Assembly (NCBI RefSeq): GCF_027409185.1
Contig: NC_084463.1
Span: 111,276,133 to 111,340,132, forward strand
Direction of reading: 5' to 3'
From: Cynocephalus volans
Taxonomy: Eukaryota > Chordata > Mammalia > Dermoptera > Cynocephalidae
Length of the DNA: 64,000 nucleotides
Part shown: positions 9,811 through 21,829 of the stretch, one piece after another
How the letters are laid out: each line of letters opens with the position of its first letter
Position numbering within the stretch: position 1 is the first letter of the stretch
Notes under the pieces: model-generated
What the model was told of the DNA's origin: nothing
Seen by the model: the letters and a program-made list of their open reading frames with translations, nothing else
Databases searched by the model: none
Made by a program: the position numbers and the translations under genes

Positions 9811-12800
9811 GTTTTTATTAAAGGGATGTCTCCTGTGATTGTTCTCCTCTTGGGGTGGATGTAGGTGAAAGAAGAGGAGAGCCCTAGAGCCCTGACGGGG
9901 GCTACTTCTTCTGAGCTGTCATGTGCATTGTTGGCCTTCCAGCCCCCACCTGCGTAGATATGACAAATCGAAGGGTGTCCATCAGACAGTGGTCAGGGTG
10001 GTGAGAGGACGCTTAAAGAAACTGGGGAGAGCTGTGAAATGAAGTGCCTGCTAATTGGACAGATTCTATTCCACAAGATTAATGCTACCTATTAATATTA
10101 GAAGGTATTAGTAGCTGCCATTATGTTGGGTTTTTCATTTAGTGGAATTTGTTATCCCCACATGAGCAGAGCCATGTTAGTGTGGGCGGTTGGCCAAGAT
10201 GTGAGAATAGCTTCGTTAAGTAGGACCAGACACCTAATGGTATTCTGCATTGGGAATCTACCTCTATTAACTATTACAGGTTGTTAACTGATCATTGTAT
10301 TACAGAAAAAAATGCCCAGCAGCAGACTGGTTAAATTGGCCCAAATCTGAAGGATGGATGGGACTTTAGCAATCACTTCGTCCTCTGTTCCTTTCACAGC
10401 TTCCTGGAATGAATGCTGAGCAGAACTGACGTTTACCTTAGCAAAGCCTACGGTGGCTTCCACAGGCCCGAGCAGGGCTTGCTATTGTCAGAGCGAGTGC
10501 TCTTTGGTGCAGCACAGTCCCCATGGCCACCTATCCTCTCTTGACTTTAAGCTGTGTGTCCCTTATCTTTTGCATTGCCCTTTCATTATGATGGAAAAGT
10601 ATCTCTTTATACCCATGTCTTCAGTAACACTCAAAACAAATGAACAACCAAAAAGGGTTGTGTTTCAAGAAAAGTGGTAGAAAGCATGTTTCTTTGTGGT
10701 ATTAAAAATATTCTCATGTGTGCAATATATAAGCCAGTGTGTCTGTGTCTTAGAGCTTGTCCACCTCCTTCATTCACATCATTTTTGGGGCTCTGTGGGT
10801 ATTTGCTTCAGGCAAAGCAGGAGCAGTCCTGGACAGTGTCCCAGAGTGGGCATTATTGACCCTGATGGTTTCTCCCTCCCAGATCCCAGCACTACCCATA
10901 CACAGGCTGGCCACATTTAAAGGGCCATTGATGGGGCTTAAGGGTGAAGCCGTCACATGTCAACAGTTTCTTTTAATGGGATCTTTGCTTCTCTTCCTTC
11001 ATTTAACTCAAGTCAAAAGGAATGTGTTTTATTGGGATGGCCTTGGCGTTTTATTGTCTACAGTCAATTACATCTAAAATAATCTGTTTTCTCTGTGACC
11101 AGCAATCGGCGTGTGAATTCCCCAGTCTGGCTCCTGTCTCTTCACAGCTGGGGGCCTGTGGACTTTTAGCTGTAGGCTCTGTACCCAGTCTGGCGTTTAG
11201 TGGTGGGAGTGGGAGGAGATGAAGAAACTTCAGGATTTTTCTTCATAATTAGGGCTGTCCTCCTGCTTGGGTGGATCTAACTCTTACTCAGATCTGGTGC
11301 TGGGCTTCTGCTTTATCCCTCTGACCAAATACTAGCCCTTGAGGATTGCTTTGAGGACCTTCCAGAACTTTCTGTTCTATTCCTGTTTAGAACAGTTAAT
11401 GTGGTCAGATGGACACTTTCCTCACGTAAGCTTCTGGCCTTTCAGCGTTCTTCAGGGGAATAAATTATGAACAAGGAGGCCATTACAAAGTGAAGAAATT
11501 AGTCTAACCAGTAAAATATATTAGCCCCCACGTACACTGACCGATAGGGAGCAAACTCCACTGAATTAGAGAAATTGATGATGTAATGTTCAGCAAATAA
11601 TAGTGCTTCAAGCTTGAATGATGTATAGACCTTTTTTAAAGGAAAACAAATGCTGACAAGTTATTTTATTATCACAATTAGCTTAAATATGTGTAGATAT
11701 TAAATTAAGTATAATCTCCTTAAAACTAAAACGAGTGTATAAATTTAAGTATAAACAACACTGTGCAAACATTAACATTCAGATCAACCTTTGCAAATTT
11801 ATAAAAATTCAAACAAATTCACAAAGCCAATAAATCAGATCAATCTTTATTTAATATGATGGATGTTGTTGGTTTGCTAAAACAAAATCATTGCTTGCCA
11901 TGTGGAGATGGTCCTGGCAGCTAAAGCTCAGATTCATGTGAGTTGGCCAGGACTCTGCTGAATTTGCTGCCTGCCACATGATACCTCGGCATGTCCACCA
12001 CTTTTCTCTATTTTAAATAGCATGACACCTTTGTTTCTACATGATGTCATGAGATCAGTTGTTCTCCACTTGCCCATGACCACACTGTTTGCGTTGAGGT
12101 CCATTCCGTTCATTTTTCACTAGCCTGAGACAGTTAAGGCAGTTTTATGTGGCCCCTATGCTTCCATAAAAACAAACCTACGTGCAGACATGGAGATTCT
12201 GTGGTTGGAGCAGGTCATTCAGTTGATCCACACGATACTCACATTGATCATTTTTAGATTTTTATCAAAATGAAAACACAAAATTGAAAAACAATGTCAA
12301 AAGCTCATGAATCCAGAGAAAATGTCCAAAGGCCCTCGTTTGAGAGATACTGGCATAAAAAGCCTGATGACGTGACTGTCTCCCTGGTATGGAGCAGGAA
12401 ATGGAGGGAAGGACTAGGGGCTCAAACTGTCAGAGGCTGACCAAGTCAGTGTCTACCTGCTCTAATCTATGCCTCCTCACAGCTGGCCTGTCCTCAGATT
12501 TACTGGGGAAGCTGAAGCAGCTCCACTATTCATTTGAGTTTTGATCCTTAACTATTATTCTGGGTCTGGCTTTGTGCTGCCAGACCTTTCTGATGGTGAC
12601 TGCTTACCACCCTGCCTACTGTCAGGCATAGGAATGGGGCGTTTATGTCGTGGAATCTGGCCATTCATAGTCTATAAAGACAGATTGGAAACCCTAGTCT
12701 AAAAAATTTTCACGCCATCTCTGTGTTTGAATGTGTATGAGTATATATATCATTAGGAAAATTTTAGATAACAGCCACTAGGAGGGTGCAAGAGAACTGC

Positions 12801-13047
12801 ATAAATTTCTGGTTGTAAAGGATCCTCTAGAGCAGGGAAGGAACTCTGACCAAGGAAATGTTCAAACAACTACTAGGAACCCATGAGCTTGGTTGCCCTG
12901 CACAGGATGAGCAGATAAAAAGAATGTGGACTGTTCTATAGCTGGCAGTGGTAACCCCCAAAACCCATAAAGAATTGTGAGTTGTTGCTGAAACATGTTG
13001 TTTTTAGCCTCCAAATACTGATCCACCTGGGGTTTTCCCATGGATTT

Positions 13048-13103
13048 GGTGTTATACTGCCTCAGTTTTCTGCTGAGGCAGTTTCCTGAGGCAGCATAAC
13101 ACC
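13048..13103. repeat. 18-bp inverted repeat with inner hairpin
   Basis: Arms 13048-13065 (ggtgttatactgcctcag) and 13086-13103 are reverse complements with one mismatch. The loop contains a second ctgaggcag (13073-13081), which pairs perfectly with the end of the left arm (13057-13065). Two alternative hairpins are possible. Confidence 0.85.
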
Positions 13104-13140
13104 CAGTCTTTGAGGCCTGTCCCAAAGTCCTATTGACAGT

Positions 13141-13180
13141 CTTGGTTCACCTGCATGAAGACAGGTGAACCTTGGTTCAG
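13141..13180. repeat. 10-bp perfect inverted repeat
   Basis: ggttcacctg (13144-13153) and caggtgaacc (13162-13171) enclose an 8-nt loop. A direct repeat of cttggttca (13141 and 13171) overlaps it. Confidence 0.85.
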
Positions 13181-13507
13181 ACTCCAAGGTCTTTAGCTAG
13201 TCTATCAGCAGTCATCATAGCCCAGGATGGACTCTCTCTTGCTTCCTGGAACCAGTTGTCCTTAACCCCACCTGCCTCAAGACTCCAAGTACCAAACCTC
13301 AAGAGGTGCTTTCAACTGCTCCCCAAGTGCTCTCCACCCTCATGTGGACTGATGATGCACTTAACGATTTGACCTGATTGCCCTTATTTTCCCTGAAAAT
13401 ACTCAGTCGAGTTGTGCTGGTTATATTTCTATAAAGTAATTGCAAATGTATTTTAGAGTGAAGTGGGATGTGAATGAATGAATGATTGTGTGCACACATA
13501 CAAGAGG

Positions 13508-13735
13508 GTATGTGTAGTGGTTGGAGATAGGTTCTAGAATCAGACAGGCCTGAGTTTTAACCTTGTCTTGCCACTTAGAGGCTGTATGACCTTAGACAAA
13601 TGATTAAATCTCTCTAGGACTTAGTTTTTTTATAATGTTGATAATGTTTTATAATGTTGAGAAGATTAAATGAGATATCACAGTGTCTGGCACATAATTG
13701 TCACTCAATACATGATAATTTATTATTATTATTTG
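13508..13735 (+). mobile_element. MIR SINE, full length
   Basis: 'gtgtagtggttggagatagg', 'ctagaatcagacaggcctga', 'cttgccacttagaggctgta', 'tgaccttagacaaatgatta', 'agtgtctggcacataattgt' and the 'ttattattatt' tail. A 15-bp internal duplication (tataatgttgataat / tataatgttgagaag) has occurred. Confidence 0.95.
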
Positions 13736-15236
13736 AGCATTTGGACATGTAGGCCTTTGGACTAGGTACAAGGGATACCAAAATCTCCATTTTCAGGTAG
13801 CTCACTACAGATCTGAGGTCTTCTTGGGAACCAGTCAGAGTAGGACCAACAGTTGGACTGACTTGATGCCCAATCAATAGGATTTTGGCCCAAAGCAAAC
13901 AGAATTTACCCCTATCACCCAACCCTGATTAGGATGGGATTAATTCTAGATCTTGTGTTCTAGAATCAGACCGCATGTTGAAGCTGAGAATATCCAGGCG
14001 GGGAGATGGGAGATGGCAAGTCCAATTCCCACGATTTCATAGTCCAGACTTTCACTTAATTTGGAAGCTCTCAGAATGGTAGCAAGTGAGTCCCTTCAGC
14101 AGTCACTGGGAGATGACACTGAAGACACAGTGAAGGAGCTGTGTTTACCAATGGCTACTACACAGTAAGGTTAGAAGGAACTCCAGGCTGTCTTTCCTTC
14201 CTGATGGCTGGAAACATATGTCTCAATCAGGATTCGTAAAGATGTCATTTTATTCTTTGTCTCCTCATTTATGAGTCAGTACACATATAGCTTGTTTTCT
14301 GGAACTTCGGGGAAGCCCAGATTGACACACATTCTGGGATGGCTGTCCATAATACTTTCGAATCCAGAGAAAAATATGTGGGAATTTGTTCAAAATCTAT
14401 CAATCGGGCCATTTTCTCAATGAGAAACAGATGGTTTCTTTGAGTTATTCAGAGGCAGAACACTTTTTTCCTTTGTTCATCTCAGTTTTTATGGTTTAAA
14501 AGAATTAGTGTTTAATCCCAATTCTAAAATTGTTAATTAGTTTGTATTTGCTTCACTAAATCTGTTAAATAGATTTTTATCACTTCAGCTATATCTCCCT
14601 GGCAGCATCTGGTGTCAAGTTTGCAGAAATAATGTTGGTTTTACAGCCAAAAATCAGAGGTTAAACCTCCAGGACTACAGATGTGACAGCATTAAAGGGA
14701 AATTCATCATCCCAAAAGCTTTCTTTCCCATATATTTTAGAATCAGCCCAACATGAAGCAATGTGTTTTGGTTTTTTTTTCCCCTTTCATTCTCTGGGAA
14801 CACTGTGGCTCAGTCCCCTTTTGATTTGTGTGAGTGGTTGTTGCTGATGAGAGCTCTCAGGGCAATCTTAGCCTGCCCCAGCCACAGGCTTGGAAAACAG
14901 TAGAGGACGTTCTTGCTCAGCCCCCTTTTGTTGTTTTCAGGGGCTTCCATCAGGGCCAGGGCTATACAAAACCAACACAGTCCATCGACACAGTTGCTAA
15001 AGGGGTTGTGTAGGTAAGAGCTGGGCAGACACAGGCTTTGTAACTTCACCTACCAGCAGGCAGCGTTAAAAGAGTAGAGGAGCAAAAATAAGGCAGCATT
15101 TGTTGCAAAGGTGCTGTTTTGAACTCAAATCAGTGCACTTGGGGAAATAATTAAATGAAAGACAGCAAATAATCATAAAGGCTGGGGCATTTGAGCAGTA
15201 GAGAAAAGCTGTTGGATAGTAATCACTTTAGGTCTC
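13736..15236. other. Unique sequence with AT-rich core
   Basis: No repeat family recognised. 14340-14720 is AT-rich and of even composition, with TAAT and 'tgttaattag' motifs, as seen in many conserved non-coding elements. Conservation is not testable here. Confidence 0.4.
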
Positions 15237-15727
15237 TGTGGCTGAATAACAGCCCCCAGAGATATTCACTTCCTAATTCCCAGAACCTGTGAATGTTGCT
15301 TTACATGGCAAAAGGGACTTTGCAGATGTGATTATATTAAAGATCTTGAGTTGGAAAGATTATCTTGTATTATTTGGGTGGTCCCTAAATCTGGTCACGA
15401 GTGTCCTCATAGGAGAAAGGCAGAGGGAGATTTGATGCCGAAGAGAAGGCAGTGTGATACAGGAGCAGGGACTGGAGAGATGCACTTGAGGATGAAGAAA
15501 GGGCCACGAGCCCAGGAATACAGAGGCATGTGCAGCCTAAAAAAGCAAGGTAATGGATTCTCTTCTCAAAGCCTCCAGAAGAAATCAGCACTGCCAACAC
15601 CTTGGATTTAGTCCAATGATACTGACTTTGGACTTTTGACTATGGGAACTGTGAGAGAATAAACCTGTGTTGTTTAAATCACCGTGATAGTGGTAATTTG
15701 TAACAGTAGCCCTAGGAAACTAAAACA
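15237..15727 (+). mobile_element. MLT1A-type MaLR solo LTR
   Basis: In order: 'tgtggctgaataacagcccc', 'ttcccagaacctgtgaatgt', 'gactttgcagatgtgattat', 'ggtggtccctaaatctggtc', 'gaactgtgagagaataaacc' (polyadenylation signal AATAAA), 'agccctaggaaactaaaaca'. Flanks gtctc and gtgtc suggest a decayed 5-bp duplication. No internal provirus. Confidence 0.9.
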
Positions 15728-16330
15728 GTGTCGTTTCCTTGCCAGTCAGAGGTGTTTTGCAGGGGGCAAGGGGAGCTGATGGGGATCAGCGCATGCATTC
15801 CCTTCCTCAGGAAGAGCTCCCTCTTCTGAAGTCATCCGGAGTACAGGTATGGGCAGCGGCCACTTGAAGCAGAAATGGGACTAGCAGCTGTAAAGCCCTG
15901 TGTGGTCTGAGAAGAACATTTCTGACCATCACAGACTGTAGGTGATAGCAGACAGAGAGTCTGAGAATTCTCTGCAATTGACCTATTTGCAGAAATAATA
16001 GGAAGAGGCCAGATTAGCATGGAGAGCATGAGTCAGAGGAAGGTAGAGAGCAGAGGTGATGAGGGAAGAGGACCCAAATAGGGACGAGGCCAGAGGAGCC
16101 ACCTTAGGCACATCCAGTGCTCTGGTGGAGAGGGACTGGCAGTGAGCAGCAAGCTTCTGTGGACTTGCCCTTCAGGTGTGGCTTTGGAGGGTGCAAGGGG
16201 ATCTGTGTGTGGAGCTCTGGAGCCACTGTCCCATTTCACTCAGCATAACCCTGAGTGTATTTGTTGGACACATTGGACTTCCAAATAGGATTACATTTAG
16301 GAAAAAAATTCCACTGGTGGAAAAGGATTT
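15728..16330. other. Unique sequence
   Basis: No repeat or coding pattern recognised. Confidence 0.4.
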
Positions 16331-17205
16331 TGGGGAGATAATTAATTTTGATGTAATTTTAAATGTACAGAAAATTGCAATAGTAACAAACTATAGAAAT
16401 GATCCCTGAAAGTATAGTCTTAGAAAATTGCAGTAGTACAAAGAACTCCCATATCCTCTTCACCCAGATTCACCAAGGTGTAGCATTTTGACCCATTTGC
16501 ATTATCATAATTCCTTCTCTCTGAGTATGAACATTCTTTTTCCAGACCGTTTGAGAGTAAGTAGACATGATATTCCTTTACCTCTAAATATGTCAGTGCA
16601 TATTTTATAAGAACAAGGACATTTTGTTACATAACCACAGTACAATTATCAAAATTGGGAAATTTAACATTGACAAAATGCTGTCACCTAATCCACAGTC
16701 AAAATTCAAATGCTGCCAATTGTTTTTATAGTTATTCCCTGTCCCCTGCTGCCCCAGCCTGGGATCTGATCCAGGTTCATACATTGCATTTAGTTATCAT
16801 GTCTCTCCAGTCTTCATTAATTTGGAACATTCCCCAACTTTTGGCCTTGACATTTTTGAAGAGTACAGGTCAGTTATTTTGTAAATTGTCCCTCAGTTTG
16901 GGTTTGTCTAATATTTTCTTATAATGAGATTAAGATCATTTTAGTTTGCATATTGTGATGTCGTGTTCTCAGAACATGGTATTAGAAGGCACGTGATGTT
17001 GCTTTGTTTTATTATTGGTGATGGTAGCACTGATCCCTTGGTTAAGTTGGAAGGAGGACTCCAGGTTCCTCCACTGTAAATTATTATTTCCCCCTCTGTA
17101 ATTAATACATTATTTCTGAAAATATACTTTAAAACTATGTAAATATCCTGTTTCTTACCAAACCATCACCCGCTTGTTCTGGCATCCTTAATAATTCTTA
17201 CTTGT
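16331..17205 (-). mobile_element. L1M 3' end
   Basis: Reverse complement of an old L1 3' UTR: 'acaaagaactcccatatcct', 'cttcacccagattcaccaag', 'ataaccacagtacaattatc', 'catttagttatcatgtctct', 'atttttgaagagtacaggtc', 'ccactgtaaattattatttc', 'aactatgtaaatatcctgtt'. 5'-truncated, non-coding. L1MC or L1ME class. Confidence 0.85.
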
Positions 17206-17720
17206 GTCAAAAGACAAAATTCTAACAAATTTAAAAATCTAATTGGCTTTTATTTGCAGTTCTAGAATTGGGCAACATCTCATTAAGAATGAGTGTTCCA
17301 AGGAGCTGAGCAGAGACGATTGTCTTTATAGGCAGAAAAGGAACAGAGGAAATACAAGAGAAGGCAAAGCACCCTAGCTGTTTAAAGGAAAATTGCATCA
17401 ACATGAGTTAGAGGTCCGAGTCACGTACTTTTACGTTCTGGTGATGCTTGACTGAGGTTATTGATTTTGAGCTCTCCCTAGAAGATAAGGATTCCAACCC
17501 CAAAATAACATCAAGGATTTGCAGCTGACCAGTCCACCAACTGCAGAATCCATGACACCAAAGCACCCAGTCCATCATGGGACCCTGAAATCTGACTCAG
17601 ACCCTCTGCTGATCCCGTGACCTGCCTCCCCCTTTTCCTGCAGGACAGAATCCTTACCTCACCTTCCCGCCTCTTCCCCTTTATAAACCAAGTACAGGCA
17701 TCAGAAGGCAGGATGACTTT
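17206..17720 (-). mobile_element. Possible ERV1-type LTR
   Basis: 'tgtcaaaagacaaaattcta', 'gaattgggcaacatctcatt', 'aagaatgagtgttccaagga' and 'tctttataggcagaaaagga' look like an LTR read in reverse. I cannot name the family, and the right border is a guess. Confidence 0.35.
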
Positions 17721-17864
17721 AGCCTGGTCATCCCCCAGATGCCAGTTATCTGAAAAACCTTTCAATCTTTGCACCAACTTTTGGACTTTCAAATCATTTA
17801 TTTTGTGCGAGAGGGCAAGCCTAGCCTGGCTGCCTGTAACACCTGCTTCCTCAAGTTTTAAGAA

Positions 17865-18205
17865 TTCCTTATACTCATATATCATGGATACTAGATCTTT
17901 AACTGTGATATATGTTGCAAATATTTTTTTCTGAAAATTTTAATACCACTATTTTAGACGGTTAGTATCTAGCTGTAAATGTGGGTGCTTGTCACTGACT
18001 TTTAAGGAACTCTACGCTGTTTGCTCCTCTGTGTGTGTATGGGAAATGATTATGAACCTCAAATATCTTTGATTTAGCCTGGATTAAAATTAAAGTAGAC
18101 CTTTCAACAAATGGTATTGGAGCAACTGGACACATAGGTAAAAAATGAATCTCAACCTATGTCTCATGCCTTATGCAAAAATTAACTAAAAATAGACCAC
18201 AGACT
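17865..18205. mobile_element. Two small L1 fragments
   Basis: 17865-17940 resembles reverse-strand L1 ('ggatactagatctttaactg', 'gttgcaaatatttttttctg'). 18100-18205 resembles sense-strand ORF2 ('caacaaatggtattggagca', 'attaactaaaaatagaccac'). Opposite orientations imply separate insertions or an inversion. Confidence 0.6.
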
Positions 18206-18485
18206 CGTCTCTGGTTCATGGCACAGAGCTTCCAAAACCCTTAGAATGTCCTGAGTGATGGGAATGTCTTGTTAGGCTAATGAGGTGCTAAAGAGGCCTC
18301 TAGACAGCTTCAGGTCACCAGTAAAACCAGCCATATAATTAGAGGGCTAGAACTTTCAGCCACCTGGCCTCCAAGGAGAGGTATTAAAATTTCTACGGGT
18401 AGGACTACTAAAAAAATTGCCGAAAGGGATCTTTATCGGGATGATGATGAAAAAATAAAAAAGATTGAGAGTGACTGGTTTAGAT

Positions 18486-18693
18486 CAGTGATTCTTAATT
18501 GGGCTCAACACTGCCCCTTTGGTGTGTGTTTGAAAATGTATAGAAGTGTTTTTCGATGTCGCATTGACTGGAGGGTGTCCTTGATATTTAGTGGACAAGG
18601 CTAGGAATGCTAAGTGTCCTGCAATGCATGGGATAGCCTCGCCTACGATGAATGCTCTTAACCCCAAATGTCAGCAGCACATTGAAAAACAGG
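18486..18693 (+). mobile_element. MER20 (hAT-Charlie)
   Basis: 'cagtgattcttaattgggct', 'cccctttggtgtgtgtttga', 'tgctaagtgtcctgcaatgc', 'atgggatagcctcgcctac' and 'attgaaaaacaggg' follow the MER20 consensus order end to end. Non-autonomous DNA transposon. Confidence 0.85.
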
Positions 18694-19440
18694 GTTAGGT
18701 GGCTAAAATCTTAGCAACTATTTATATACTGTGTACCCTAAAATTTAAGTTAAATCTATGCTTACTCTATATCTTGTCATCATTAGGTTGAGTTTCCAAG
18801 TCTGTTTATTAAGAGGGACAAAGAGCTTCCTCTTAATATAAGTTCCAAGAATTTTTAAGCTTGAGACTCTAGAATTTTGTTATAGGAAACAAACACTTAT
18901 TAGAATATTATTATAATAAAAAAGAATATTTGTTATGGGTTTTTTGTAGAAAGTTGTCCTTTTTCTCCTTGCATAAAGTTGTAAACTATGTTTTCCACAG
19001 AATGTTGATCTTATTTGCCTTACCTAATTCAACCCTTAGTTAATCAGGGTTAACTTGTTAACTCTGACTTCCCTGATACAGTGGTAATTAACTTAATTAG
19101 TGTAAAAGGACAGTAAGGACTATTTTAAAAGGGAAACATAGCTATAGATATGTCTCATTTAAAAATTTATTTTACAAGTAAAATATAGTGAATGTGATTA
19201 CCTTGAACACATAATAGGGAATATCTTTTTTATGCTATTTCTCAGTAAGGTTTCAGCTCTTCTCATTTAACTTTTTTCTTGTCTTTGTAAAGTCCTGAGA
19301 TAGAGAAACCGTTTATGGAGGGAACAATGCAGGTGGCTTTTGCAGTTACCATCTGGTGTCTGAATCGAGCAGGAAGGTGTTCCTTTCAAAATGGATCACA
19401 AACAAAACTACTCCTTGCTGGTCATCCATTCTTTGCCCAC
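18694..19440. other. AT-rich unique sequence
   Basis: No repeat family or gene recognised. Repeated 'ttaactt/taattaac' motifs at 19030-19100. Confidence 0.4.
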
Positions 19441-19713
19441 ACGTACTGTGTGTAGAAACCCATGTGACAGCATGGGCTTGTTTTGTAGATGTGGGCTGCC
19501 CAGGATGGAATTATGTATGGGTGAGGTGGACAGATGTGGGGTGTACAGACACATTGTAGAGACAAAAGTTGAGGAGACATGGAGTATGCAGAAACTGAAT
19601 TGTAGAGACATGGACATTACGTACACGAGTTACAAGAGCATGTTATGCAGTTTGGATTCTTTAGATGCAAGTTGTATAGACACTGGCCCTGGAGGCATGG
19701 GTTGTGTAGACAC
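19441..19713 (+). repeat. Decayed minisatellite, unit about 15-17 bp
   Basis: A loosely repeating word near 'atgggttgtgtagacac' recurs: atgggcttgttttgtagatg, gtggggtgtacagac, acattgtagagac, atggagtatgcagaaac, tgaattgtagagac, aagttgtatagacac, atgggttgtgtagacac. Pairs suggest a 31-32-bp higher-order unit at 19564-19626. It does not match an interspersed repeat I know. Confidence 0.6.
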
Positions 19714-19992
19714 AAACTGGTACTTGCTCTTTAGTCCTGGCCTTACAGCAGATTGTGCAGCATCAGCCCAGGGATAGCTGCTGGGCCATGTGCCAGGAGA
19801 AGGACTCTGATGTCTGTGCAGAGGGGCAAGGCAGGAAGGTGGCACTGAGCCTGGGATATTCAGCCACTCTACTCTGAGCACTGGCTTTGGAGCTTTCCCT
19901 TCAACCCCACTTCCACCCCCAAGGGACTCAGGAAGTGGCTTCCGTCTTTTCTTTGATGCTCAGAACAAAGAAAACCCTCCTAGTCACCGCTA

Positions 19993-20535
19993 CCAATAGG
20001 ATCCATTCATTAGCTCAATCACCAAGCATTTACCGATGTGTATACAACCTGCCAGCCTTGACCGGGGGAAGCAGCCCATGCCCTAAGGACCTCAGAGGCT
20101 GGTGTGGGAGACAGGTGCACACACACATTCTCAGAAACCAGGTGGGAAGGACTGAGAGCAATGGTAAAAGCCCAGGTGGGATCCCCGAAGAGAGTGCAGT
20201 TCCTTTCCAACAGCTGTGCCAGGGATGGGTTTAGGAAGGAAAAGCATTTGAGGTTAGCCTTGAAGAATAAATAGGATTATGAGGTGCAAGATAGGAAAAA
20301 GCATTTCAGGAAGAAAGAGCAGCATAAACCAGGGCATGGAGTCCTAAAAGCCTCTGACTGCTGGGACACAGAGGGGCAGAAGGTGAGCAGATCAGTGTCA
20401 GCATAACCTAGGGAGTGTGGGTCTGTGGCAGAAATGAAGCTGGAAAGGTGAGTGAGGACAACACCCTTTTGAATGTGACTAAGGGGCTTTACAAGGTTAT
20501 GGAACAAGTTCTTGGGACTATATCCTTAGTAAATC
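19993..20535 (-). mobile_element. L2 LINE 3' end
   Basis: Reverse L2: 'ttagctcaatcaccaagcat', 'gtgccagggatgggtttagg', 'aggttagccttgaagaataa', 'aaaagcatttcaggaagaaa', 'aggggctttacaaggttatg'. Long and diverged. An open frame on the plus strand inside it is accidental. Confidence 0.75.
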
Positions 20536-20687
20536 TGCATATCTGGGGGGGCCCATTTTACACTAATTTTGATATCTCCCTGTTCGATCTCTGACATACT
20601 GGTGCCTCAGTTGAAACTAAAGCAAGAAGAGTCTCATTTTAATATCCCATTACACCTACATTTCTCAGGGAGTGGGAGTCTCATGGG

Positions 20688-20785
20688 GGAGAGAGAGAGA
20701 GACGAGAGAGAAAGTCACACATATATGAAGATACATAGAAAGAAAGAACAGAAGACCAAAACAGAGAAAGGGAGAGAGAGCACAA
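20688..20785 (+). repeat. (GA)n and purine-rich tract
   Basis: 'gggagagagagagagacgag', then AAAG/GAGA-rich sequence to about 20785. Confidence 0.75.
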
Positions 20786-21208
20786 GAGCACGCATACCCC
20801 AGATTCAGGCAGGGGAGATTCCCAAGGATGGACCTGGGAAAGGCTGGGCTTCAGCTGGTCTAGAGACCAGCAGGGGTCAGCCTTGTGGCCTGCAAGAGGA
20901 AGCCAGCCCAGGTTTTGCTAAGCACGAGTTCTCACCTGAGGACCATTTAGAGGAATTTATTCCACTTTAATATACTATGGAGTTAGCAGCTTTGAAATTC
21001 TTTACCGCCAGGGGGGCCTTAAAGCCAATGAAGCAGGAGTCTCAGGAATGACCCATATGTCAGGCCTGCTTGTTTATAACCATCAGGGCCACAATAAAAG
21101 GCAAGTTTAATTGCCTGGTGATTTGGGCCTTGTGGGGCCCAGGTGTACTAACCCACTTCTCAGGCCCAGAAGTCTGCCTGAGCTTGGCAGGTAGGGAAAT
21201 TGGTGCTA

Positions 21209-21260
21209 GGCCTAGTTGAGAAGCCTCAGGCCTAGTTGAGAAGCCTCAGGCCTAGCTAGG
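21209..21260 (+). repeat. 20-bp tandem duplication
   Basis: cctagttgagaagcctcagg occurs perfectly twice (21211-21230, 21231-21250), followed by a partial third copy (cctagctagg). The identity of the copies suggests a recent origin. Confidence 0.95.
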
Positions 21261-21264
21261 TCCA

Positions 21265-21293
21265 GGGCTGGGTTGGGGCTGGGGCTGGGTGGG
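21265..21293 (+). other. G-quadruplex motif
   Basis: Six runs of three or four G separated by 1-2 nt linkers (CT, TT, CT, CT, T). This satisfies the standard G3+N1-7 pattern with very short loops. Confidence 0.8.
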
Positions 21294-21829
21294 CCTCGAT
21301 TTAACTTTGGTTCTCTGGTTATTGGCCTTCCTGTTGCAGTAATCGACTTCACAGACTCTGTCAGGGAAATGTGGTGCTGCCAGTACAGCTGTTTCTACAG
21401 GAAACCCCCCATAACCCATTCCTGAAGCTCGGAGGGGGATTAGTTTTAAGCTGTCCCCACTCTGGGACCCTGGGGCTTCTCAGCAGGGAGCAAGGGGATA
21501 GGTGGGACTTGAGGGATAGGTGTTTTGGGTCTCTGTGCTGGTCAATGTCATCATTCATAGGTGACAAGAATCTCAAGGCCCTCTTGTTTCCTTTGTTTGA
21601 GTTACACATCCTGGTCCAAGGGGGTCTTGACCAGCAGGTTGGGGTAGCTCCTTCTGTGGAGTGTCCTTTGAGATGTCTTCATCTTTATTTGAGGTGAAGT
21701 TCTGGGCCCTGGGACACAGGAGTCCTAGTGAGGCCCAGGCTGACACACCCTGTCATCAGGGATGGGGCAGGTGCCAGAGCCCCTCTGGGAGCCAGGCTGC
21801 TCAAGCCAGGGAGACAGGGCAGGGTATTC

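Larger units (their letters stand above)
9811..13507. other. Long unique stretch
   Basis: I recognise almost no repeats over 3.7 kb, which is low for this window. Segments rich in TAAT cores lie at 10040-10290 and 11460-11880. Two compact inverted repeats occur at 13048-13171. No exon-like reading frame with a known domain is visible. It could hold distal regulatory elements, but conservation cannot be judged from one sequence. Confidence 0.45.
20900..21829. other. Unique GC-richer sequence
   Basis: Apart from the tandem repeat and G-rich motif listed separately, no repeat family or exon is recognised. Confidence 0.4.
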
